From Pelagomonas calceolata (lineage: Eukaryota > Sar > Pelagophyceae > Pelagomonadales > Pelagomonadaceae): a DNA stretch of 64,000 nt. The notes below the pieces were generated by a model. That model was given only the letters and a program-made list of their open reading frames with translations, was not told where the DNA came from and did no database searches. The position numbers and the translations under genes were made by a program. The stretch lies in contig CAKKNE010000003.1 in NCBI GenBank assembly GCA_918797485.1, positions 4,402,001-4,466,000 of the forward strand, read 5' to 3'. This document shows positions 16,993 to 27,156 of this stretch, piece after piece (within the stretch, counting starts at the first letter, position 1; each line of letters opens with the position of its first letter).

Positions 16993-19900
16993 ATGGGTCG
17001 AGCCCAGCGCAAGCGCGCCGCGCCGCAAGCCCAGGCAGCGCCGCCGCCGAAGGCCTCGGCCGCGAAGCGCAAGAAGGCGCAAAAGCTCCGACAAAAGGCC
17101 GACGCGCTCGAAAAGCGGGCCGCCCTTTACGCGGCGCTCGCCGACAACGGCGCGTCGGGCGACGACCTGCGCGTCGTCCGCGCGGCCGTCGCGGGCGCGC
17201 GCGCGGGCGGGACGGCGCGTCAGCGGGCCACGGCGGCGCTGCTCAAGGAGCGGCGCGGGCTCGCGCTGGACGCCGACGACGCGGACGCTTTGTACGCGCG
17301 CGGCGGCGCGAAGCGCGCGCGCCTCGACGTCGGCGGCGACGACGCGGGCGGCGGCGACGCGGCGGCCGGCGGCGGCGACGACGCCGCCGCGGCGGGCGGC
17401 GAGTCGAGCGACGACGGCTCGTCCGCGGGCGACGAAGCCGCGCCGCCGCCGCCGCCGCCGCCGCCGACCGACGTCGCCGCCGCGATGATGCGCCAGCTCG
17501 CCGCGTTGCAGGCGAAGCCGGCGCCGCCGGAGAAACCCAAGGAGGCGCCCGCCAGTGCCGACATCGACGCGCCGACGGCGCGGCGGTCGGCAACGGAACC
17601 CACCGGTCGATGCGACGCAGGCGCCCGTCCCGGAGCCCGAGCTCCCGGGCCGGACGGGCTACGTGCCCGCTCCGCTCCGGCTGCCGGACGCGCTCACGAG
17701 CACGCCCTCCGCGGCGCCGCGCGCGCCCGCCGCGCGGCCCGCGTGGATGCCGCGGGTCCGCCGCACCGCGGCGGAGCGCGCGGCGCGGCTGCGCCTCCCG
17801 GCGTGCGGCGCCGAGCAGGAGATCGTCGACGCGGTGCGCGGCGCGGACGTCGTCGTCCTGAGCGGCGCGACGGGCTCGGGCAAGTCGACGCAGGTGCCGC
17901 AGTTCCTCTACGAGGCCGGGCTCTGCGGGCCGCGGGGCCTGCGCGTCGTCGCCACGCAGCCGCGGCGCGTCGCCGTCGTGGCCACCGCGGAGCGCGTCGC
18001 GCGCGAGCTCGGCGCGGCCGACCCCGGCGCCGCGCGCGACGCGCTCGTCGCCTACCGGACGCGCTACGACCGCGGCGGCCTGGGGCCCGCGACGCGCCTC
18101 GTCTTCGAGACCGACGGCGTCCTGCTGCGCGAGCTCGAGCGCGACCTGCTGCTGCGGGACTACGGCGCCGCCGTCGTCGACGAGGCGCACGAGCGGTCGC
18201 TGACGACGGATTTGCTGCTGGGGCTGCTGGGGCGGAGCGTCGCGCTGCGGCGGGCGGAGTTCGAGCGGGCGCGCGCGGCCGGGGAGCCCGACGTCCTGGC
18301 GCCGCTCAAGGTCGTCGTCATGTCCGCGACGCTCGACGCGCGGGCGCTGTCCCGGCGGGAGCTCTGGCCCGCGCCGCCGCGCCTCGTCGAGCTCGAGGGC
18401 CGGCAGCACCCCGTGAGCGTCCACTTCGCGCGCGAGACGGTGCTGGAGGACTACGCGGGCGCGGCGCTGGAAGTCGTGAGGCGCGTGCACCGCGAGGCGG
18501 CCGACGACGGCGCGATCCTCGTGTTCCTGACCGGGCGGCGGGAGATCGAGGCCTTCTGCGGCGAGCTGCGTTCAGATAGGACGCTGGACGTCCGGCCCCT
18601 CTACGCGCAGATGGCGCTGGAGGCGCAGCGCGAGGCGTTCGCGCCGACGCGGGCGGGCCGCGCGCGCAAGGTCGTCGTGGCGACGGACGTGGCGGAGACG
18701 TCGCTCACGATCCCCGGTGCGCGGCCCGCGTCGGGGCGCCGTCGACTCCGCCCGACCGCCCGCCCGCCCGCAGGCGTCGTCCACGTCGTCGACTGCGGCC
18801 GCGCGAAGCGGCAGGTCGTCGTCGACGCCGCGTCCGGCGCCGTCGCCCACCGCGTCGGCTGGATCAGCCGCGCGAACGCCGACCAGCGCAGCGGCCGCGC
18901 GGGGCGCACGCGGCCGGGCCACTGCCACCGGCTCTACAGCTCGGCGGTCTACGCGGAGACGTTCGAGGCGTCGGAGAAGCCGGAGCTGCTGCGCCTGCCG
19001 GTGGTCGACGTCGTCCTCCGGGTCAAGGCGCTGGGCGTGCGCGACCCGTCCGCCTTCCCCTTCCCGGACCGCCCCCCCCCCGCGAGCGTCGAGGCGGCCT
19101 GCGAGTCGCTCGCGCGCCTGGGGGCCCTGGAACTGCGCCGGCCGTACGCGCGGGCGCCGCTCTCGGAACTCGGCAGGGCGCTGGCGTCGCTCCCCGTCGG
19201 CGCGCGCCACGCGGCGACGCTCGCCTACGCGGGCCGCGTCGCCAAGGGTCTGGCGGCCGCCAAGCGGGACGCGTTCGCCGCACTGGCCGTCGCGTGCGTC
19301 GCGGCCGCCTCCGAGCGGTCGCCGTTCCGCGACGGCGCGGCCGAGGGCGAGCGCCGGGCCTTCCGCCACCCGCTGGGCGACGCCCACGCGCGGCTGCTCG
19401 CGCTGGGCGCCTACGCCGCGGCCGCCGACCGGGCCGCGTGCTGCGCCGCGCGGGGGCTGGACGAAGGCGCGCTGGGCCGCGCGGTCCCGTCCCCGGCGTC
19501 CCGCGCGCGGGGCCGCCAGCCGACGGCCCCGTCGCCTCCGCCGCGCAGGCGCGCCTCTACGAGTCGCTCCGCCGGTCCTGCGTCAAGGCCGGCGTCTTCG
19601 CCGCCGTCCCCGCCCTCGCGGCGCTCGCGCCGGCGTCGGCCGCCGCCGACGCGCGCCTCGCCCGGTGCCTCGCGGCCGGCGGCCTCGACCGGGTCGCGCG
19701 GCTCGCGGAGCCCGCTCGGGTCGTCGAGGCGGCGCGGCGGGACGCCGCGTCGCGGGGCGAGCGCTGGGACCCGCGGTCGCTCGACGCGTACCGCCGGGAC
19801 TGCGCCTACGAGCCGCTCGGCGGCGGCGGCTTCTGCTACGTCCACCCGGCCTCCGCGGCGCACGCGCGGACGCGCGCCGACCTGCCGGAGTTTGTCGTGT

Positions 19901-20459
19901 ACGCGACCGTCTCCTCGGCGGCCGGTCGCCGGCGCCTCGAGGGCGTGACCGCGGTCGAGGGACGGCACCTGGCCCGGCTCGGGCACGGCTTCGTCGAGCT
20001 GGGCGGGCCGTGCGCGTCGCCGGAGCCGACGCTCGCGGGCGGCGTCGTGCGCGCGTTCCGGCGCGCGGCGCTGACGCGACGCGGCGAGGCGTGGGCGCTG
20101 CCGCTCGCGCGCCCCCGCGTCGACCGCCGCGCCGTCGACGCGCGGACGCGACGGTCGCGCAGGTCAGCGCGGCGCTCGACGCCTTCTCGGAGGAGGACGC
20201 GGCGGACGTCTGCGCGCGCGTGGCGCTCGCGCGCTTCGGGGGCGACGACCTGCTGGAGCCGCGCGAGCGGACGGTGCCCCTGGACGGGGCCGCGCCGACG
20301 GCGCGGGGCCTCGCGCTCCGCCGCGCGCTGCGCGGCGTCGGCGACGGAGGGCTCGTGGGGGCGCTGCGGGGCGGCGGCGCGCGGGCGGCGTTCCTGGCGT
20401 GCGTGCGGCCCTCGCGGCGCGCGGCGGCCGCGGAGCGCCTCGACGCCCCCGCGGAATAA
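16993..20459 (+). CDS. DHX37: DEAH-box RNA helicase, DHX37/Dhr1-like
   Basis: Basic nuclear-type N-terminus, then motif I GATGSGKSTQVPQFLYEAG, Ia TQPRRVA, DEAH in VVDEAHERS, SAT in VVMSATLDARAL, FLTGRREIEAF, DVAETSLTIPG, the VI-type QRSGRAGRTRPG, and a C-terminal PEFVVYATVS...VTAVE part as in DHX37. The YEAG ending of motif I and the RQHPVSVHF stretch favour DHX37 over splicing DEAH proteins. Role: ribosome small-subunit biogenesis (U3 release). Introns supported by frame and borders: 18717-18773 (57 bp), 19484-19548 (65 bp), 20119-20162 (44 bp). The join between the N-terminal frame and the helicase frame (about 17473-17640) is unresolved: a phase-0 GT-AG intron 17473-17620 would work but removes coding-like sequence. 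Ends at 20459. Confidence 0.85.
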
Positions 20460-20813
20460 GTGTTTGCGCCTGGCACCCCTCCTCCCGGCCCGCGCGGGGA
20501 CGGACGGGCGTGCGGTCGAGGCGGCCTAGCAATGAAATAAATTATACGTATAAGCCTGGGCGAAAAGCGTCAAGCGCTCATTATTGTGTGTCCTCCGTCC
20601 TCCGAGTCGATTTCTAATTGATTTATTTCTTCATTTATTCATGTAACCCCACGCGGTCGGCGGCGGACACCGTGACGTCGTTTCGCCCTCGTTCTGCAAG
20701 GAGGCGCTCTTCGCGCCCGGAAGTCGAGCCATGGCAATGGATCATCCGAGTCCACTAGGCAATTCCAAGGTATAATACCTAACTCTATGCACTTGGGCGA
20801 ACAAAAAGCCACG
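20460..20813. other. Convergent 3' spacer
   Basis: 354 bp between the helicase and ATPase stop codons, AT-richer, with AATAAATTATACG at about 20535 and TTTATTTCTTCATTTATTCA at about 20622 as possible polyadenylation-signal regions for the two strands. No gene recognised. Confidence 0.35.
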
Positions 20814-23800
20814 TCAACGGTCGCCCGCATCTTCGCCCGCGGCGCGCCGCACGCGCTCCGCGGCGGCCGCCGCGACGCCCGGCAGGTCGTCCGGCGCTCC
20901 GTCGTCGATCGACGCGACGGCGTCGAAGAGGCCGTCCAGGCGCCGCTCGAGCGCCGCGCCGTCGCAGGCCGCCGTCGCCGCCTCCAGCCTCGGCTGCAGC
21001 GCGTCGACCGCGGCCGCGAAGCTTTGGGAGGCCCGCTCGACGGCGTCCGCCTCGTTCTTTCGCGGCCGGGGGCCGTCCGCGTCCGTCGGGTCGGGCGACG
21101 AGTCCTCGCCGACGACGGGCGGCGGCGGCGGCTGCTCCGGCGTGTCCGGCGGCGCCGCCCGCGCCGCGAGGGCCGCGTCGACCGCGGCCCGCGCGGCCCG
21201 GCGGTCCCGCCGCAGGCTCCGCTTCTCCAGCCGGTCGCACGCGGCCACGAGGTCCCAGCCCAGCTTCCGCCGGAACGCGTGCGCCATGCTTCGGCACAGG
21301 TCCTCGGCGTTGTGCGCCGCGTGGCTGAGGTCGTCCGCGCGCGCGTCGCCGGGGAACGCCGCGCGGAGCCTCGCCGCGTTCGTCCGGACCCTTCCGACGT
21401 CCTCCAGGAACGCGCCCAGCGTCTTGTACCGGGCCGCGTCGACGCGCGCCCGCACGACGCCCAGGTCCAGCGGCTCCGCGACGACCGCGAGGTACTCGGG
21501 CTGCTCCTCGGGGTCGACCGGCCGCCAGAGCGGCGCCAGGGCCCGGTCGCTCCGCAGCTCCCGCAAGCACGCCCGCAGAAACACGCGCAGCTCCCGCCAG
21601 CAGTGCCGGGCCTTGGCGTCGTCCCGCTTCGCCACGACGGCCTTTGGAGGCGCCGGCGCCGGCGGCGCCGCCGCCGGCGCCTCCGCCGCCGGAGGCGGCG
21701 GCGCCGCGAGCGCCTCGAGCGCCGCGCGGAACGCGGCCTTCACGTCCAGGAGACCCGCCGTCCAGAACGCGGCCCGCGCCGCCGGCGACGCGGGCGGCAC
21801 GACCACCAGCGCCGCGTCCGCGAGCCACGCCGGCCGCGGCGCGGCCGCGTCGGCCGCGGTCGCGACGACGACGAGCCGCTGGTCCCGGCGTAGTTCGTTG
21901 AGGATGGCGGCGAACGCGAGGTGGAGCGGGTCCGGCGCGCGCGCCGACCACCCGTCGACGTCCTGGACGACGAGGACCGCGTCGGCGTGCGGCGCCGCCG
22001 TCCGCCGCGCGTCCCGCGCGCGCGCCGCGAGGCAGGCGTCCAGGGGCAGACCGGTGCGCGCGGCGTCCCGCAGGAGCGTCGCGTAGCCACACTCCGCGAC
22101 GCCGGCCCCCCGCGCCTTGAACGCGTGCGCGACCGCCGCGAGGACGACGTCCCGCGACCGCGCGCCGTCCGCGGCCGCCAGAACGAGGGACGCCGGCGCC
22201 GCGAAGGGGGCCAGGGCCTTCCGCGGCGCGCGGCGCGCCGATATCGCGGCCGCGAAGGCCGCCGACGCCCCCGTCGGCTCCGCGGCGGCGGGCGGCGGCC
22301 GCGCGCCCAGCGCCCGCAGGGCCTCGTCCACGGACGCCTGGTACAGCGGCGCCCGGTGCGGCGCCAGCGCCTGCGGCGCGCACGCGTCGACGTCCAGGTC
22401 GCTGCGCCGCAGCGCCGCCGGCGCCGCCTTGCGCGCGGCCGCCTCGAAGTCCCTCGCGCTGACCACCACGGCGGTCCTACTCCCGGGGGTGTTCTCGTAG
22501 AGGTCCGGCCGGGCGCGCCGCACGGCCGCCAGGGCCGCCTCCGTACACAACGCGCGCAGGTCCGCGCCGCAGAACCCGGCGGTCCGCGCCGCCAATGCTG
22601 AAAGCAGCTGCGGCGTGGGCTTTGACGAAGGCGCCCAGCTCTCCGTGTGCAGGGCGAGGATGGCCCGCCGTTGCGATTCGTCCGGCGCGCAGAACTGCAG
22701 CTCGCGGTCGAACCGGCCCGGCCGCCTCAGCGCGGGATCGAGCGCGTCCGGCCGGTTCGTGGCGCCGATGACGACGACGTCGCCCCGGTCGGCGAGGCCG
22801 TCCATGAGCGCGAGCAACGTCGCCACCACGGAGTGCTGCGCCAGCTCGCCGCTCCCGCCGCGGCCCGCCGCGCGCGCGGGCGCGAGGCCGTCCAGCTCGT
22901 CGAAGAAGATGATGGAAGGCGCCTTGGCCTTGGCCTCGTCGAAGAGACTGCCGAGGGCCTTCTCCGCCTCGCCCACGTACTTCGAGAGGCAGTCGGCGCC
23001 GTTCCGCACGAAGAACGCCACGCCGCTCCTCTTGGCCTCGGCCCTGTCGTCGTGAGGCCGGTTCTTGACGAGGTGCGCGGAGCACGCCCGCGCGAGCTGC
23101 CTCGCTACCAACGTCTTGCCCGTGCCCGGCGGTCCGTGGAAGAGGACCCCCCGCGGCGGCGTGATCCCCAGGCTCTTGAACAGGTTCGGCTCCTTGAGCG
23201 GGAGGAGGACCATCTCCTCGAGCGCCTTCAGGTGGTGGTCCAGCCCGGCGACGCCCTGGAACGGCGCGACGGCCGGCGCCGGTCCGGCCGCGCCCGCCGC
23301 CGCGGCGTCCTCGTCCGACGACGAGCTGAGGTCGAGGTCGTGCTTCGGGGGCGGCAGCGACCGCCGCCGCGACAGCTGGTCGGCGCCGCGCCGCGCGACC
23401 GAGCTGTCGTCCGAGTCGAACAGGGGCGGCGGCGGCGGCCGCCGCCGGCGCGGCGGCCGCCGCGGCGGGCTCGGCGCGTAGCCGCCGACGCGGCCCCCGC
23501 CGCCGCCATCGCTGTCGCTCTTGTAGCGCCAGTCGTCCCCGCCGTCGCGCCCGCGGCGGCCGCGCGGCGGCGGCGCGCCCGCGAGGCCCTGGTTCGGGCT
23601 CAGGCCCGACACGTTGATCGGCCGCGCCGGCCGGCGCTCGCGTCGCGGGTAGCGCTCGACGGAGGACGAGGGGCTCCGGGCGCGCCTCGAGTTGCGCGTG
23701 CGCCGCCGCGCCGCGCGCCGCGGCGGCAACCGCCGCCGCACGCCGTCGCTGGAGCTCTCCTCGTCGTCGTCGTCGTCGCCCTCGGACGAGTCCTCGGGCT

Positions 23801-24359
23801 CGAACTCCTCGGAGCCGGGCGAGTCCTCGCGGCGGCGCGGCGCCTCGTCGTCGCTCGGCCACCGCGTCGCCGGCTGCAGGAGCGCCGCGCGGTCCACGGC
23901 CATGTCGTCGGACTCGTCCTCCTCGTCCTCCTCGTCCTCCGGCGCCGCGGCCGCCGGCCGCGCCGCCGCCGCTTCAGCTTCCGCGGCGGGCGGCGGCGCT
24001 TCCGGCGCGGGTGGCGCCTCCTCGGCGGGCGGGTCCTCGGCGGCCGCCGCCTCCGGCACCGCGTCGTCCGCGCGGCCGCGCTTCGGCCGCCGAAGCGGCG
24101 CTTCCTCCCCGTCGTCCTCCCCGTCCTCGTCATCGTTCGCGCGGCCGCGCTTCGGCCGCCGCGTCGGCAGCGGCGCTTCCTCGTCGCCGTCGTCGTCGTC
24201 GTCGTCGATCGACGGCGCGTCGAAGTCGTCGTCGTCGCCGTCGCTCTCCACGATGCGGCGGCGCGCGCCGCGGGCGGCGCGCACCGGTCGCCTGTTTTCT
24301 TCCTCCTCCTCCGGCTCGTCGTCCGCCGCACTGCGCCGCGGGCGGTCCGAGGCCGGCAT
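20814..24359 (-). CDS. ATAD2/Yta7-like AAA ATPase with bromodomain
   Basis: 1181 residues, single exon. Residues 1-370 are acidic/serine/arginine-rich with Asp-Glu runs, typical of chromatin proteins. AAA domain 1: GITPPRGVLFHGPPGTGKTL (Walker A, about 406), SIIFFDELDGLAP (Walker B, about 486), VVVIGATNRPDALDPALRRP, GRFDRE (arginine fingers). A degenerate second AAA follows. A bromodomain-like segment (about 920-1030) has FLRACLRELRSDRALAPLWR, PVDPEEQPEYLAVVAEPLDL and VGRVRTNAARLR. In ATAD2 the last block reads NALEYN, whose Asn anchors acetyl-lysine; here that pair is L-R, so acetyl-lysine binding is doubtful. Family role: histone chaperone and chromatin ATPase. Start ATG at 24359. Confidence 0.85.
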   Translation of the reverse strand: MPASDRPRRSAADDEPEEEEENRRPVRAARGARRRIVESDGDDDDFDAPSIDDDDDDGDEEAPLPTRRPKRGRANDDEDGEDDGEEAPLRRPKRGRADDAVPEAAAAEDPPAEEAPPAPEAPPPAAEAEAAAARPAAAAPEDEEDEEDESDDMAVDRAALLQPATRWPSDDEAPRRREDSPGSEEFEPEDSSEGDDDDDEESSSDGVRRRLPPRRAARRRTRNSRRARSPSSSVERYPRRERRPARPINVSGLSPNQGLAGAPPPRGRRGRDGGDDWRYKSDSDGGGGGRVGGYAPSPPRRPPRRRRPPPPPLFDSDDSSVARRGADQLSRRRSLPPPKHDLDLSSSSDEDAAAAGAAGPAPAVAPFQGVAGLDHHLKALEEMVLLPLKEPNLFKSLGITPPRGVLFHGPPGTGKTLVARQLARACSAHLVKNRPHDDRAEAKRSGVAFFVRNGADCLSKYVGEAEKALGSLFDEAKAKAPSIIFFDELDGLAPARAAGRGGSGELAQHSVVATLLALMDGLADRGDVVVIGATNRPDALDPALRRPGRFDRELQFCAPDESQRRAILALHTESWAPSSKPTPQLLSALAARTAGFCGADLRALCTEAALAAVRRARPDLYENTPGSRTAVVVSARDFEAAARKAAPAALRRSDLDVDACAPQALAPHRAPLYQASVDEALRALGARPPPAAAEPTGASAAFAAAISARRAPRKALAPFAAPASLVLAAADGARSRDVVLAAVAHAFKARGAGVAECGYATLLRDAARTGLPLDACLAARARDARRTAAPHADAVLVVQDVDGWSARAPDPLHLAFAAILNELRRDQRLVVVATAADAAAPRPAWLADAALVVVPPASPAARAAFWTAGLLDVKAAFRAALEALAAPPPPAAEAPAAAPPAPAPPKAVVAKRDDAKARHCWRELRVFLRACLRELRSDRALAPLWRPVDPEEQPEYLAVVAEPLDLGVVRARVDAARYKTLGAFLEDVGRVRTNAARLRAAFPGDARADDLSHAAHNAEDLCRSMAHAFRRKLGWDLVAACDRLEKRSLRRDRRAARAAVDAALAARAAPPDTPEQPPPPPVVGEDSSPDPTDADGPRPRKNEADAVERASQSFAAAVDALQPRLEAATAACDGAALERRLDGLFDAVASIDDGAPDDLPGVAAAAAERVRRAAGEDAGDR

Positions 24360-25271
24360 CGCTCTAGTACGCTGCGGCTTTTTTGTAATGTTGTCTCCGT
24401 GAAGGGCACTGCCAACACAACAAACGCGCTGCTACGCGCTGCTAACACACACCCGCGGAGCGATTACACACTCAGGCCACGTTTTTCGACCGCGTTAGCG
24501 GGCGAGGGCCACTAGCGCGGCGGCTGGCGTCGCGCTGTGCTTCCTACGGCGCGCGCGCGCGGTGGCGGACTTGGCGCACGGCGAGCGGGTGCGCGGCCGA
24601 GATTCGTGCGCGCGCTGCACCGGCTGGCTCTAGGATGAGCTGTGCGTGGCGTCGGCGCGTTGCCCAGCGCAATGAGTTAGTCTCGACGCGCCGCGATCGT
24701 GTTGAGGCTAGTAAGTATACGCTCTAGCCCACTAAGCAGAGAAAATATATTAGGCTCAAGGCGTCTTCGAGTAAGCAAACCTGCTTCTCCAACTCTTCGA
24801 CCCGCCCCGTGAGCGCCTCCACGCGCCGCTGGTCCTTTTTCAGCTTGAGCTTCTTGCGCGCCCTATACTCGAGTTTTTTTTACGCAGAGTATGAGAGAAA
24901 GCGCAGCCTGCCCCCCGGGTGCAGGCGCAGCACCGATCTGACGGTATAGTTACTAAAGGAAAACCTGCTCAATTATTTAATTACCTAAAAATAGGAAGCC
25001 TGATCCCTGCTCAATTAATTAATTAGATTAATTAGGACAATAGCCTGATCCCTGCTCAATTAATTAGGAAGACCACCTAAAAATAGGAACAAGCTCCTAA
25101 GAGCCTTCTCATTAAATAATGCAATGTTGCTTTGCTTAGAGCTAGGCCGCATAGCCGCGACCCACCCTGGGGACTATTAATTAATCATTTCGCTATACTT
25201 GCTGGTGCAGCGGATGGTGGGGCAAAAACCCACGCCCTTCTAGATACGTTATATTATTAATCGTCACAATT
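24360..25271. other. AT-rich spacer with repeat fragments
   Basis: Holds the ATPase promoter side (24360-24700), then AT-rich sequence with repeated GCCTGATCCCTGCTCAATTA units at about 25000-25070, and a 55-bp match to the LINE 3' end (AGGAACAAGCTCCTAAGAG) at about 25068-25120, inverted relative to the LINE at 52227-53037. The adjoining TAAGCAAAGCAA segment recurs near 4140. Confidence 0.5.
24724..24873 (-). pseudogene. bZIP-like basic/leucine-zipper exon fragment
   Basis: Minus frame reads EYRARKKLKLKKDQRRVEAL then heptad-like VEELEKQVCLLEDAL and a stop at 24724. It resembles the end of a bZIP basic region and zipper, preceded by a possible acceptor (TATAG). No upstream exon with the N-x-x-x-A-x-x-SR part was found, so it is either a terminal exon of an undetected gene or a relic. 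Confidence 0.3.
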
Positions 25272-25709
25272 GACGCCGAGGGCGAGCTGGCAGCAGCACT
25301 GCGCTCCGACCAAATCTGTCGGGAGAATGGGCTGCCCGTCCACAATTTTCCTCGCGACGGGGATCTGGGTGCGAAACCGCCTGCCTCTAGATATTACGGA
25401 GTTGAGAAGAAAATTCGCATGTCTGATGTGGTTTGGCGGGCAAGAATCAGATATTCAAATTGGGAAAATGATATATATATTGGCAGCTTCGACGAAGAGC
25501 AGGAAGCCGCGCGAGCCGTCGACGAGTATCTCGCGTCGATGGGATACGAGCGCCGGAACTTCCCGGAGGACGAGGTGGAGGACCTCGAAGACCTCGGCGG
25601 CGACGCGGTCTCGAGTCCGCGCCACCCTTTTTCTCGTCGGGGGTACCATCAAAGAGAGAGTCGCTTATTGAACCCACCCCCAGGTACGGATCAACTCCGG
25701 GCACAGTAA
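25272..25709 (+). CDS. AP2/ERF-domain-like protein fragment
   Basis: The frame open through 25272-25709 encodes SRYYGVEKKIRMSDVVWRAR, then IYIGSFDEEQEAARAVDEYL and GYERRNFPED, matching the AP2/ERF pattern (Y.GV, W.A.I, +GsF.t.EeAA.AyD, NFP). Just before it, AALRSDQICRENGLPVHNFP resembles the tail of a preceding AP2 repeat, so two tandem domains may be present. No start codon or clear upstream exon boundary is visible, and upstream sequence is AT-rich, so the 5' end is missing or the gene is truncated. AP2 proteins bind DNA as transcription factors. The tail after 25600 has no recognised domain. Confidence 0.5.
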   Translation, partial: DAEGELAAALRSDQICRENGLPVHNFPRDGDLGAKPPASRYYGVEKKIRMSDVVWRARIRYSNWENDIYIGSFDEEQEAARAVDEYLASMGYERRNFPEDEVEDLEDLGGDAVSSPRHPFSRRGYHQRESRLLNPPPGTDQLRAQ

Positions 25710-25929
25710 ATGCTACTAGTACTAGTACTAGCCCACCGCAGCGTCGTCGACGCGGTCAAAAACAACGAGCGAAAAAAGCACACGCACGCTGCGCGTCGCT
25801 TCAGAGCGACGCAAAAACAACCGACGGCAGCGACGTCCACCACGTAAGCGCACCGTCTCCGGCCTGCGCACTCATTTGAACCGCGCCGCTCTCCGCCGCC
25901 GTCCGCGACGCGCGCCGCGCTTGTCCAGC

Positions 25930-26447
25930 ATGGGCGAGGTCGTGGTGGTCCCCCGGAATTTCAGGGCGCGCGGCCCGCGTCTCGCGTTTCCGCCCGCGCG
26001 CGCGTCGAATCGACCCGCCCGCGCCGAACGACCCGCCGGCCCCGCGCGCAGCTCCTCGAGGAGCTGGAGAACTTCGACAAGGCGCGCGGCGACATGACCA
26101 TCTCCTGCGGCCTCAAGGACCCCAGCGATATTTTCCTGACGACGTGGCAGGCGTCGATCATCGGGCCGCCCGGCACGCGCTTCGACAACAACATCTACGG
26201 TCTGGAGGTCGTCTGCGGCGCGGACTACCCGCGGGTGCCGCCGGAGGTATATTTCCAGACGCGCGTCAACCTGCGGGGCGTCGACCCGCGGTCGGGGCGC
26301 GTCGACCTCGGCGCGCTGCGGGCGAACTGGCGCTACGACTGCACGATCGCGACGGCGCTGGGGTACGTGCGTCAGGAGATGTCGAAGCCAGCGTCGCGGA
26401 ACCTGCCGCAGCCGCCGGAGGGCGAGACGTTCCCGCCGAGGAGCTGA
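25930..26447 (+). CDS. UBE2V: Ubiquitin-conjugating E2 variant (UEV1/MMS2)
   Basis: Exons 25930-25965 and 26052-26447; 143 residues, the usual length. The intron (86 bp) has a GC donor (TTCAGG|GCGCGC) and CGCAG acceptor; splicing gives MGEVVVVPRNFR-LLEELENF, matching Mms2 across the join. Further matches: TTWQASIIGPPGTRFDNNIY, VCGADYPRVPPEVYFQTRVN, ANWRYDCTIATALGYVRQEM, NLPQPPEGETF. The E2 catalytic Cys block is absent, as in all UEVs, which pair with Ubc13 to build K63-linked ubiquitin chains in DNA-damage tolerance and signalling. No GT donor restores the frame here. Confidence 0.93.
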
Positions 26448-27156
26448 GGGTTCGGGGTTGTTGTTAGGCGCGCTTCCGGCGCGCGAGGGTAATTTCTCAA
26501 TGCTTTTTTCGTGGTTCCACGTGTCGAATACTCGGCCAACTTTGCCGCCGCGTGCAAACGAGCCAGCAGCGCGCGGTGGGAGTGGCGAGGGGCTCCCTGC
26601 GTTTGGCCCGTGAAGCCTCCGCTGACGCTTCCCTGGGCCCAGAGAAGGTTGGAAAATTCCGTCGCTCTAAAAAGCCGTCAGGTCAGGCTCGTGAGCGGGA
26701 GCGATCAGAGCTAAAATTTAGGGTCGCGTGTAAAAAAGAACCCTCCAGGCCTTTACCCTAGCCCTCCCTTGGAAGCGCGCAGGTCGCGCGCAGGAGTTCT
26801 CTGGGCCCGGCAGCGGCGCAGCGCACCGGAACTCATACGAAGCCCACTCTCAACGGCCACACTCGCGACCGCAACGCGGACTACGCAGATAGCTCAACGG
26901 ATTGGTGCGCCGCGGAAAACCCGAACCCGAACCCTCTCGATCAAAAAGCTCCCGGGATCAGCCCGGGCCCCGGGCGGGGGTAGCAAGACTTAGTCTCTTA
27001 GCGCTCGCGTCGCGCTGATCCGCGCTCCCGCGGGCTGCCCCGCTGCCCCGCTGCCCCGACCGCTCGCGTGTCGCGCCGATCCGCGCTCCCGCGGCTGCCC
27101 CGCTGCGCCGACCGCTCGCGTGCGAGCACACCGCCGTCCTACCGCCGGCAGATCCA
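26448..27156. other. Spacer with tandem GC-rich repeat
   Basis: No gene recognised. 27003-27121 holds two roughly 60-bp units (GCGCTCCCGCGG, GCTGCCCCGCTGCC, GACCGCTCGCGTG), the first with an extra GCTGCCCC block, ending about 35 bp before the next ATG. Confidence 0.5.

Noticed and set aside
16672-17094. N-terminal extension of the nucleoporin frame
   Set aside because: It overlaps the divergent helicase start, contains promoter-like CT and CTTG repeats, and reads as low-complexity sequence; the ATG at 16671 opens the coiled coil cleanly.
26881-26955. tRNA-like stretch (GATAGCTCAACGGATTGGTG)
   Set aside because: The D-arm resemblance is not matched by an anticodon arm or T-loop; no cloverleaf forms.
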